Shown one piece after another: positions 1 to 7,178 of a stretch of DNA of 12,318 nt. The stretch's first letter is position 1. Every line of letters begins with the position of its first letter. Location of the stretch: the NCBI GenBank assembly GCA_004151065.3, contig NWUY0300012379.1, forward strand, positions 52,644 to 64,961. Direction: 5' to 3'. The stretch comes from Larix sibirica. Taxonomy: Eukaryota > Streptophyta > Pinopsida > Pinales > Pinaceae. Below the pieces are notes generated by a model. It saw only the letters and a list, made by a program, of their open reading frames with translations, had not been told where the DNA came from and ran no database searches. The translations under genes were made by a program, and so were the position numbers.

Positions 1-590
1 ATAGTACTTTTAATATTCTCGATATTATGCAGAGTGACCTCTTTTTGGTGGTGTGGTTGAATTGTTAGAAGTAGGAGCCATGGGAGACACCATGGAAGTG
101 GAAAATCAAGGTCATTTGGGTTGGGCATTGATCAACATTTTAGCTTTCTATCTCTATCACAAGCTTCCAACCAGGTGGATGACCACTACATAAAGACATG
201 TGCTCGAATTACCTCTTTGAGGCCATTGGTGAAGCATTCCCCAAAAAAAGAATCAAAGAGGACCTATGTGCATATTTCCAATTGCTCAAAACTTGTCATA
301 TAGTCCATAATTGTTCCACTCTAGCATAATTCGATCAACCTTCCTAGGTAGCGAGTGTCATGGTAAAAATGATCATTAAGCATCTTCACCAATTGGCTCC
401 AAGGTACATGACGATGATAAGATTTATGGTACCATTTCCACCATTGCCAATTTTACGAGTCTAAATATAAAACCCCAATTTTTAACTTCTAGATATTATC
501 ATTAATGCAATGGAGAGAAAAATAATTTTCATTTGGATTGGAGCCCAAATTTACGCATGTCAACCTTCGGGAAGTGGTGCCATGAATTTT
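1..590 (-). pseudogene. Decayed Ty3/gypsy-type gag fragment
   Basis: Read on the minus strand with frameshifts and stops, this matches the core of a plant LTR-retrotransposon gag (capsid) domain. In order there is a lead-in ending NENYFSLHCI (about 550-500), a WQWWKWYHKSY block (about 452-415), a DYMTSFEQLE block (about 305-275), and then FFGECFTNGLKEVIRAHVFM (about 255-195), which corresponds to the 'F..GL...IR..V' signature of PF03732-type gags. A Pro/Thr/Ser-rich tail (STTPPK, near 35-55) is where such gags lead into the zinc knuckle. That knuckle, the protease and the rest would lie left of the window. Several stops (for example after HCINDNI and in the WSSTW stretch) and frame changes show it is dead. 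The plus-strand ORF at 121-303 and the minus-strand ORF at 489-743 are by-products. The family call is from the motif pattern; the lineage is not resolved. Confidence 0.72.
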
Positions 591-594
591 TATC

Positions 595-1074
595 CTTGAA
601 GGAGAGAGGTCGGATTTCAAGAAAGAGTGTGTGAGAGATTGTTCGTTATTGAAGGAAAATCTATCACGCACCAAAGGAACTATGGATAATATTGAAAAAA
701 TTATCGAAAAGGGAAATATCAAAGTAGTGTTTGCACCTCTCAATACACTAAAAAACTTACTTGATTACGCCAAAGATATTGTTGATTGAAAGAATCATAA
801 GGGTGTTTACACCATTCCCTTCTCTTGATGTAATCATTACATCGGTAAGACTGGAAGATCTTTGAACATTAGACTTGAAAAACATTGTGTCGATATCAAT
901 CAAAGCTCTGTCAAAAGATCAACCTTGGCCAAACACTCTCATGACATAGGCCAGCTAATCTGTAGAGATAAAGTTTAGATCATTACTAAGGTTGAACATT
1001 ATTATAAGAAAAAAGTTCGTGAAGCCATTGAGATTGATCTCAATCATAATAATATAAATAGAGATAAAGCTTAA
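595..1074 (+). pseudogene. 3' end of Penelope-like element: linker and GIY-YIG endonuclease
   Basis: One plus-strand frame runs about 160 codons with no frameshift and only three internal stops (TGA 787-789, TGA 826-828, TAG 976-978), ending at TAA 1072-1074. The first ~60 codons resemble the PLE stretch between reverse transcriptase and endonuclease (KVVFAPLNTLKNLLDYAKD). The endonuclease follows: GVY at 802-810, HYIGKTGRS at 835-861 with the conserved Arg codon at 856, a His-rich middle (LAKHSHD), and an EHYYKKKVREAIEI stretch with the putative catalytic Glu codon at 994. The Cys pair usual just before YIG is damaged: the first is Phe, then comes a stop, then Cys. In PLEs this domain nicks target DNA for insertion. 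The reverse transcriptase is absent, so this is a 5'-truncated copy. The frame meets a stop at 583, and homology fades near 595 where the opposite-strand gag begins. Similar PLEs with GIY-YIG are known in conifers; membership of that group is inferred. Confidence 0.8.
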
Positions 1075-1860
1075 AAGTAATGATACCATTCGTCATTTAA
1101 AAAATTAAAATTATTAATTAAATTATTAATAGTTTTCCAAATTAATAAAAAAAATAGAATTTTAAAATCCTAATAAAATATTCTTAAATCTCTCTTCAAA
1201 TTTTAAAACTCTTCCTTTTAATAAAAAAAAAAATTATGATTAAGATTTAAAAATATAAAATAAAACAATTAAAAATTAAAAAATATCTAGCTTCTTTATG
1301 ATTAATATAATAATAATATTTATCCTATTCTACCATATAAATTAAAAAAATAATAACATCTCACTAAATAATTCTATTTATTATATTCTAGCATCTATAT
1401 AATTTATTTAAAGTAATAATAGTTCCTAGCAATTATATTCTTGCTTCTAGATTTTATGGTTATATTAATTCCTTATATGATAGTTGTGTTTTTCTTTTTA
1501 CTATTTATTATATTCTAGCATCTATATACCATATTTAAGTAATAATAATTCCTAATAATTCTATTCTTGCTTCTGGATTTTATGGTTATATTAATTCTTT
1601 ATAAGATAATTGTTTTTTAGTGTAGGTTATTAAATTGTATTTAAGGTTAAAATTTTAATTTTAAAAATGTTAATTTTAATTTAATTTTATCTAGATAAAT
1701 TTATAATTATTTATTTTTAATTATAAATATAAAAATTAATACCTTATTTTATATGTTTATTATTTTTTTAAATTTTTTTCTAATAATTAAAACTGCAAAT
1801 ATTAATCTCAAAATATTTAATATTAATCTTATAATATTTTTTAAAAAAATCAATTGTCTT
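1075..1860. other. Very AT-rich non-coding stretch
   Basis: No open frame of useful length and no recognisable protein remnant. The base composition is extremely AT-rich, with many A and T runs (for example around 1143-1152, 1222-1232 and 1764-1776). It begins right after the PLE stop, so its first part may be the PLE 3' untranslated region; where the element ends cannot be seen. It contains the tandem repeat listed separately. Confidence 0.6.
1374..1620 (+). repeat. ~127-bp direct tandem repeat, two clear units
   Basis: Unit 1 (1374-1500) and unit 2 (1501-about 1620) both start CTATTTATTATATTCTAGCA and both carry GATTTTATGGTTATATTAATTC about 75-80 bases in. They differ by scattered substitutions and short indels. 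A more diverged partial unit seems to precede them (about 1286-1373; it shares CTAGCTTCTTTATGATTAATAT and TATTTATCCTATTCTACCAT with the others), so the array probably once had three or more units. Function unknown; it may belong to the 3' region of the neighbouring PLE. Confidence 0.8.
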
Positions 1861-2339
1861 TGCTCTTTGTCTTTTCGGTAATTAATTGCTTGGCCTTTGG
1901 TTTATTTATAGGTGTCTTCTTTCTTACCTTTCTCTTAGTCGTCTTCCTCTTGATGATGATCCTAGCTCAAGAATCGAAACTGGTCAAGGGTGCTCAAATT
2001 TCATAATGCAAATTCCTCTTATCTAAAAATTGTCACTGTGTAAATATGAATGCTTTAAATCACAATTGTGTCAGTACTTGGATCATCTTGTTTCAAAGTG
2101 AATCCCACATGTTGAGTGATAGAAACATTCATGTGTCGTTGGTTATCTATAGCGTTGTGGTGGTCAACCATAGTAAGAGTAAACTTGTCAACTGAGTGCT
2201 TCAAGGCCATGAGTAATGATTTAGTGTCTTGGGGCAAATCCTAGGTTGCGTCCTCCATGTTTTGTTGCTTGCAAGGGTGTACCATGGTAGATAAAAAGTA
2301 GGAATTCCAAATTGGGGATGGTTTAGTTCACACAAAAAA
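1861..2339. other. Unassigned intergenic sequence
   Basis: Apart from the weak gag-like ORF at 2055-2264, nothing is recognised. A lysine/arginine-rich minus-strand frame of about 35 codons (about 1850-1960) is probably a by-product of purine-rich sequence. Confidence 0.5.
2055..2264 (-). pseudogene. Possible N-terminal gag-like ORF remnant
   Basis: A minus-strand frame starts at an ATG near 2264 (MEDAT, then an in-frame TAG) and continues through QDTKSLLMALKHSVDKF and NQRHMNVSITQHVGF to a stop at about 2055. The helical, polar character with a short start resembles the coiled N-terminal part of plant LTR-retrotransposon gag proteins. It has the same strand as the gag core at 1-590 and lies upstream of it in transcription order, so it could be the other half of that gene, split by the PLE and AT-rich DNA. 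No diagnostic motif is present, so chance is a real alternative. Confidence 0.25.
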
Positions 2340-2690
2340 GGTTGTTAGAGATGTAGACCAACACAATGAACATGATGCAAGGATTCCTTTGGGATAGGTC
2401 TCCAAAGATGTCATGGGCCCACCAAAAAATGGTTATTAGAGAAATATACCAAAACTATTAGCACAATGCAAGGATTCTTTTGAGATAGGTCACCAATAAG
2501 GGTTTCTTGGACCCCCAAACTACACTAACAAAACTCCCAAATTCCTTCTAGATTCAAAGATATAGGAGTTTCACTAGTTGGTCAAAGTGAAGATATTTAT
2601 TGCACTAATAGAATGTCCAAATTTCTTATAGATGTGAAGATGTAGGGATTCCATTGGCAGGTTACAGAGATATTGGTTTCCAAGATTCTA
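2340..2690 (+). repeat. Degenerate tandem array, four ~80-94-bp units
   Basis: Four diverged units follow each other. Unit 1 (2340) and unit 2 (2431) both open GGTTRTTAGAGA and share TGCAAGGATTC, TTTGRGATAGGTC and a run-out ending in GGNCCC. Units 3 (about 2523) and 4 (about 2602) share ACTAAYARAAYK, CCAAATTYCTT and TAGATNYRAAGAT. All four share the core 'gatgtaggnattccattgg-caggt', at about 2373, 2465, 2558 and 2640. Spacings are about 92, 93 and 82 bp. It is old, and pairwise identity is clearly higher within 1/2 and within 3/4 than between the pairs. No coding role is visible. Confidence 0.6.
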
Positions 2691-3187
2691 AGGGAAAGGG
2701 ATTGTTAGGCGCTATAGCTCTCTCATATACGTGCAAGGTTCAATAGTAGTACTTGGCCCAATCTCTCAGGGACCTAAATAAGGAGGCTCAATTGCACCCT
2801 TAGTTGTACTACTCAACTACTCAGGTACATGAGAGTAATCTTCCCAAATGTTGTACCCGGTGCCACTATAGCAACAAGACGAATTATTGGATTATCTAGA
2901 GCTAGTTTTAGGTTACATATGGGACTTCCTATATATCTAAGGGTATGTCAAAGTGAGATTCTATGTGCAGGTGTTGTCTTATGTGGTACTAATCGAATGG
3001 GTACCAATAGAGGTTACATGAACAGTGTCCAACAAATGTGACTAAGTACCAATTTTATTCTTTGCATTTATACTTCCCCAATCGTGGTTTTACCCACTAA
3101 ATGATACCTTATTTAAAGACGATGAAACATGTATCTAGCATTAAAAAAAATCTATGAAAGTTTGGAGGCATACTGGCTCAGGAAAGT
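2691..3187. other. No gene recognised
   Basis: An imperfect inverted repeat (about 2718-2752 against 2806-2836, pairing CTCTCATATAC..AATAGTAGTAC with GTACTACTC..GTACATGAGAG) sits in the left part. The plus-strand ORF at 2829-3041 (70 codons) has no family character. If the primer-binding site at 3188-3199 is real, this stretch is where the internal region of that LTR element should lie, but I see no gag or pol wording here. Confidence 0.5.
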
Positions 3188-3199
3188 GCTTAGATACCA
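3188..3199 (-). promoter_or_regulatory. Primer-binding-site-like sequence of an LTR retrotransposon
   Basis: On the minus strand this reads TGGTATCTAAGC, ten of twelve bases matching the common plant TGGTATCAGAGC site complementary to initiator tRNA-Met. It sits two bases after a CA terminus (the TG at 3202-3203 on the plus strand), the standard spacing to the end of a 5' LTR. Confidence 0.5.
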
Positions 3200-3201
3200 C
3201 T

Positions 3202-3683
3202 TGTGGTGTACTTAACCATACAAATAAAAGCAACAACAATATATACAAATATAAATAATGCCATAAACATAAGATTATAGTGCAGAATAATTTATCAAGG
3301 GAAACATACAAGAGAAATGCTACAAAAATAGCTCTTGTATTTTGATAATCAAAGATGGAAGAAATGTTCACTTGCCTCTTAAGGTTGGTCGATCTTTCAC
3401 TTGAACAGAGCTCCATTACAATAATTCTTAATGAAACAATTCATAGCCTTCTAGATATTTAAATAAGTTTTCAATATCCAAAACCCTAACTAATTGATAT
3501 GGTCAAATAATTATTTGAGTACCAACTTCCTAGTGGACCTCAATTAATAAAGTGACCCTTTTTACATCCATTGTTCACTACTAACTACTTGTTCTTATCT
3601 GAAAGAGATGGCCACATACATTACTTGACTAACTCCTAAAGTAAGGGGGTTAGGGATCAGGGTAGGACCCTAATATATCATTT
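3202..3683 (-). mobile_element. Probable LTR of a degenerate LTR retrotransposon (tRNA-Met-type primer site)
   Basis: The minus-strand 3' boundary is set by a terminal CA next to the primer-binding-site-like motif. The 5' boundary is a guess: a TG (TGATATATTAGGG, minus strand) near 3683. The body looks LTR-like, with a GTTAGGGTTTTGG stretch, TATTTAAATA as a possible TATA element and an AT-rich transcribed tail. A hydrophobic minus-strand ORF at 3141-3416 crosses the LTR end and is not credible as a gene. No second LTR was found, so this is a truncated or disrupted copy. Confidence 0.4.
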
Positions 3684-4511
3684 TTATAATAGGTCATGAT
3701 TATTGAATACATATGTGTGTGTGAAACTATAGTATGTTTATAGTAGGCCATGATTATTGAACTTATGTTTATCAAAACCTTACTATGTTTGTATTATGCA
3801 AGCTTCCAAGGTTGCCCCAGCTATTGAAGATAATTCAAGAGGCATAAATGATACTAACAATTTGTATTGTACATTGATTATTTTGAGTGGAAGGTAAATC
3901 TAACCTTACAAAATTCATAGTTTTTTATATATTCAATGATGGAATAGCCAGATTAATTTAGAATATATATCTAGTTAGACACATATTTTTAGCTTTACGT
4001 AGTCTAACAAATTACATGCAAACATATGAGATACAAAATGAACAATAGGAGAGAAAGGATACTCCAAAAATAGGGCTTTGTTGGATTTGAATTTAGTTTC
4101 AAACAACGAATTTCAAGATATGAAAGATAATATTTGAGTATTTAGAGAACGGGGAAAGGAGCATAGTTGTCATTTTGAACCTTGAAGATCGCATTGGATA
4201 TTTTAATCATATTAAAAACTTTATATCTAGACAACCTAGCAGCCCATACTTTTATCATCATTTCTTTTGTGAAGATTGATGAATAGCCAAGTAACTCGTA
4301 GTTTTAATTTTTTTTATTTGCATACATGGTTGAATAATCAAACAACTAGTAGTATGACTCTTTCCTTCTATTTGTTGATATGGATAGAAGTTGAAGGGTC
4401 CATGATCTAAGGAAATATTTCATGTATTTCATTTTTGTATATATAAGTATTTCAATATGGGGAACATAAGTAATGTTGAGGTTCATTGTACAAATTTGTG
4501 TTTTTTCTTGC
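3684..4511. other. No gene recognised
   Basis: Neither strand gives a convincing protein. Two short direct duplications are visible: TAGGTCATGATTATTGAA / TAGGCCATGATTATTGAA (about 3691 and 3743), and GATGAATAGCCAAGTAACTCGTAG / GTTGAATAATCAAACAACTAGTAG (about 4277 and 4329, roughly 50-55 bp apart). Otherwise it is AT-rich, unique-looking sequence. Confidence 0.5.
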
Positions 4512-4800
4512 TATGAACATAAAATATATAAATAAACACAAAATAAATAATAATAGTTGATAATTAATAATAAATAATAATAATAATTATTATTAAAAGA
4601 TGCAACTTTTTATGAAGAGCCTGAATAAGAGATGATTACAAATATAAAAAAGGCATGTATATATAATCCTTAAATGGCTCCTTAGTGACTCTTCATAAAG
4701 GGTTGCATCCTTTAATAATAATGATTGTTAGTATTAATTATCAACTGTTATGATTTATTATTATTTATTTTGTGTTTATTTATATATTTTATGTTCATAA
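4512..4800. repeat. ~290-bp inverted repeat with long near-perfect arms (MITE/foldback candidate)
   Basis: The left arm (4512-about 4621) and right arm (about 4676-4800) are reverse complements. The outermost 44 bases, starting TATGAACATAAAATATATAA on the left and ending TTATATATTTTATGTTCATA on the right, pair without a mismatch. Inside come matching GTTGATAATTAATA, TTATTATTAAA and GATGCAAC..TTTATGAAGAG blocks with small indels. A ~55-base loop separates the arms. The arms code for nothing and are AT-rich (TAA/AAT repeats), as in many non-autonomous foldback elements. No clear target-site duplication was seen at the edges. Confidence 0.85.
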
Positions 4801-5132
4801 CAGTTGTGGTTGCATATTTTTTGTACTCCCTAATATCATATCAAAGCCATATAGCTTACATCTTTGAAAGATTTTATTTATTGCATTTCCTGATTTGATT
4901 TTTATATAGTAGGTTCATTGATTTTAATTAATAACTATTGGTTCAAAAAACAATCATTGAAGATAAATTGTTATTTTCCCAGGTTGCTTGGGATGTGGGT
5001 TTAGTGAGTAAATTTTCCACAATAAACAAGCTATAGTGTTTTTAATTAAGGTGGGGAAGTTGTTAAAAAACACTTTCCCATAGACTTTGTCGTTTGTTTA
5101 TATGGACTTCATATTTTGTTTATATGGAACCA
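4801..5132. other. Unassigned sequence between hairpin repeat and LINE 3' end
   Basis: No gene seen. TTGTTTATATGGA occurs twice, about 24 bp apart (near 5094 and 5117), directly next to the LINE poly-T. One copy could be part of the LINE insertion site. Confidence 0.45.
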
Positions 5133-5472
5133 TTTTTTTTGTAAGTAAACATTTCATGTTAACTTTCCTAAGAAAAATACATAGCTTCAAAATTGCCTGA
5201 TGGAAGACAGACTGTACTGCCTAAAATTTGTGTCCAAAATACTACCTATTACAACCACCCAAGAAAAACCAGAGACCCTACTACTATTTTCTATTCCGTT
5301 ACTGACACTATATCCCTTACGAAAATCAAGCTGCCAGCAAAAAGAGATGCATGTAAGATTGTCCCCCATACCTAATTACAACTTATGACATTGAACATAG
5401 TTATTTTCAACTTGAGACATAAGCCGATAGAAGAGAAGAACGAAGACTGGATCAAGAACAAACAAGTTCCAC
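5133..5472 (-). other. LINE 3' untranslated region with short A8 tail
   Basis: After the last stop of the downstream ORF (5473-5475) the minus strand becomes stop-rich. It ends in eight A residues (plus-strand T8, 5133-5140), followed by sequence that does not look like LINE. The tail is short, so the exact end is uncertain. The minus-strand ORF at 5187-5369 and the plus-strand ORFs here have no family character. Confidence 0.5.
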
Positions 5473-6087
5473 TTACGCGCAGTGACCTCGATGCAGCGTA
5501 TTAGGGTGATTGGCAGCATTTGCGCTAGGAGTGGCTGCTACCGCGCTGGGACTCCTGCTATCAACACCACGACACGTAGGACCACCAAATCAGCTTCCAG
5601 GATCAGCCAATAGATGGTTGAGCAGTGGGTACAAAGGGATACCCAACTTCATGGTAATTAGTCCCAACTTCAAATGCATGATCCTGCAGTCATTGTGGTG
5701 CTCTCTCCAAGCTTGGACAGGTTCGGTTTCTCCCAGGGTCGTGTTCTCTCACTCCATCAGGACATGGGCGAGCAAACCTTTGGTCACCCAGTACGTGGAA
5801 ACAATGTGGTCATATGCAGCTAGGCGCCCTGCCGTGGTTCCAAGATCCTGCACCCACTCCTCCAATTCATCGTGGATGTTCTGCAAATTCTAGTTTGTCA
5901 CCTGTTCCCACAAAAATTTCTCTATACATTCAATTTCCTCCTGAATTTGATGAGGGATGCACTTCTGGAAAAATTGGGTTCCATGGGAGGCCTTGGTCTA
6001 TTCACGGTTTTCTTTCTTCATCTTTTGAGTGCGGCTGCTTCGGGTCCCCCTTTTCTTGCTCTTGGGGTTTCTCATCTTAGGGGCCAT
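5473..6087 (-). pseudogene. Coding-like ORF downstream of LINE ORF2 (unknown family)
   Basis: From the ATG at 6087 (MAPKMRNPKSKKRG) one frame runs about 205 codons with four internal stops, including TGA 5590-5592, to TAA 5473-5475. The N-terminal ~30 residues are strongly basic and could bind nucleic acid or act as a nuclear signal. An acidic helical stretch follows (QEEIECIEKFLWEQ, then DELEEWVQDL), then GRLAAYDHIVSTYWVTKGLL, then LKLGLITMKLGIPLYPLLN. At least one stop looks like a mutated Trp codon (TGA after AHVLME). The protein-like composition over 200 codons in one frame, in a copy otherwise full of decay, argues that this was once translated, either as a third ORF or as the far C terminus of ORF2. 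I do not recognise a named domain. It resembles downstream segments of conifer LINEs that I recall only loosely. Confidence 0.5.
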
Positions 6088-6698
6088 TCTTAGGATCGTG
6101 TTGCGGGGGAAGGGGAGATTGCATAGGTGCAGAAACTGGGATGAAAAATCAAGCAGGGGAGAACATATAGGGTTACGAGGGCAGGGCCAAATGCCCAGCC
6201 ATAGACACGGGAGGAAGCAAATTAGCGGGGAAGAAAGGATCGCAGGTCTCGGCATGAAAGGCCACCACTGAGGTGCGTCCATTTTTATACTCCTCTTTCG
6301 AATTTCCTTAATTACCATCATCAAACCATCATACTCTGGATCTAACTGTAGTACTGAAGCGTCCGATACGCCTGAGTTACCACATTTTCCTATCATCCAC
6401 TTTAGTAAATGTTCGTTGGTCAAGGACAGTCTGGATTCGCGGTCTCATTAAAGATCACTGCAATGGTTAACTTCTCCGAATGTTCCTAGTTTTCATGATT
6501 GTGGTTCACACCGATGTCACGTGTGTGGGTATGATATTGAGAAGTGTCGACAAGATCATTCACGTGGGATATTTCCCAGGTGTCAATCCCAGCAGAGGTG
6601 TCATTATGTCCTTTCCATGGAGGCTTAGTATCTTGATTAGCCAGCTGGACGTAGGGCGTAGTCTAGGCCATACCCTCGAAGTTTGATAGGGTTCCTTC
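6088..6698 (-). pseudogene. Coding-like C-terminal extension of LINE ORF2 after RNase H
   Basis: The RNase H frame meets a stop at 6699-6701, but the same frame continues with protein-like wording for ~90 codons (TTPYVQLANQDTKPPWKGHN, then GIDTWEISHVNDLVDTSQY, then FNETANPDC) and only two or three stops. Near 6425 the coding signal moves to another frame (TNEHLLKWMIGKCG, then ASVLQLDPEYDGLMMVIKEI, then KRSIKMDAPQWWPFMPRP, about 6420-6250). Between 6250 and 6088 a Pro-rich frame (NLLPPVSMAGHLALPS) competes with the frame that leads to the downstream ATG. Inferred to be a low-complexity C-terminal tail of ORF2 with no known domain. Confidence 0.45.
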
Positions 6699-7178
6699 CT
6701 ACAATCTGTACGATGAGTCAGCTCCAACATTTTCCAAGCAATCTACCACTTTATTACCCTCTTTTTTGATGTGATTAAAGATCCACGCATGAGGGTTACG
6801 AAGGACGGGCCCCAATTCTTCCACCCTGTGAACCAACCTCCAACTGTTAGTAACTTTCGTTGGGTTTTTTCCTAGTTGTATTTGTTTGCCCATGTTAATG
6901 ATCACTTTCGAATCCCCTTCGACTATGAGTGGTTCCCATCTGTTATGGTATGCAATCTTTAGAACCTGAAGAAGCCCCTCTATTTCAGCAGTATTTTTTG
7001 TGTCCTGTCCTATGTGGCCATGGAAAATGTGCATGATTTGACCGTCCTCATTACAGAATACTCCCCCATAGCCGGTCAAACCCAGATTGCCTTTGTAATC
7101 TCCGTCGAAGTTGATATTGAAAGAGCCCACTGGGGGAGGAGACCAGATGTTGGGGCTAGTTAGAGGTGGGGTTTCCAA
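6699..7178 (-). pseudogene. LINE ORF2 RNase H domain, uninterrupted
   Basis: This is the RNase H-like fold that degrades element RNA in the RNA/DNA hybrid during reverse transcription. It is open for 159 codons. The four acidic residues are visible: Asp25 (NINFDGDYKGN), Glu65 (NTAEIEGLL), Asp89 (IVEGDSKVI) and Asp146 (GNKVVDCLEN). The GYGGVF strand after the first Asp is typical of plant L1-associated RNase H domains. Changes from the usual wording are NLGLTGYGG for NPGPAGYGG and DCLEN for DLLAN. The apparent start Met is not a real initiation site: the frame extends upstream to ~7380 through WNS/KNLETPPL wording with stops. It follows zf-RVT in the normal ORF2 order. Confidence 0.88.

Noticed and set aside
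489-743. 84-codon minus-strand ORF as a gene of its own
   Set aside because: Its right part is antisense to the PLE coding frame and its left part is the start of the gag fragment; the join is accidental.
1850-1960. Lys/Arg-rich minus-strand frame (KRKTTKRKVRKKTP) as a basic protein or gag tail
   Set aside because: It is short, framed by stops and explained by purine-rich sequence; no neighbouring coding signal is in frame.
2340-2690. CRISPR array
   Set aside because: The units are diverged along their whole length with no constant repeat and variable spacer pattern, and the genome context is eukaryotic.
2829-3041. 70-codon plus-strand ORF
   Set aside because: No motif, no conserved context and a length expected by chance.
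3141-3416. 91-codon minus-strand ORF with a hydrophobic middle that looks like a membrane segment
   Set aside because: It crosses the LTR end and primer-binding site, has no family character, and its hydrophobicity comes from T-rich LTR sequence.
4836-4848. TCATATCAAAGCC as a second primer-binding site
   Set aside because: Only 10 of 13 bases match TGGTATCAGAGCC, with no CA-ended LTR next to it. It is in AT-rich sequence where such matches are likely by chance.
5510-6271. Several plus-strand ORFs (about 73-127 codons)
   Set aside because: They are antisense to the LINE tail and the downstream coding-like ORF and show no domain.
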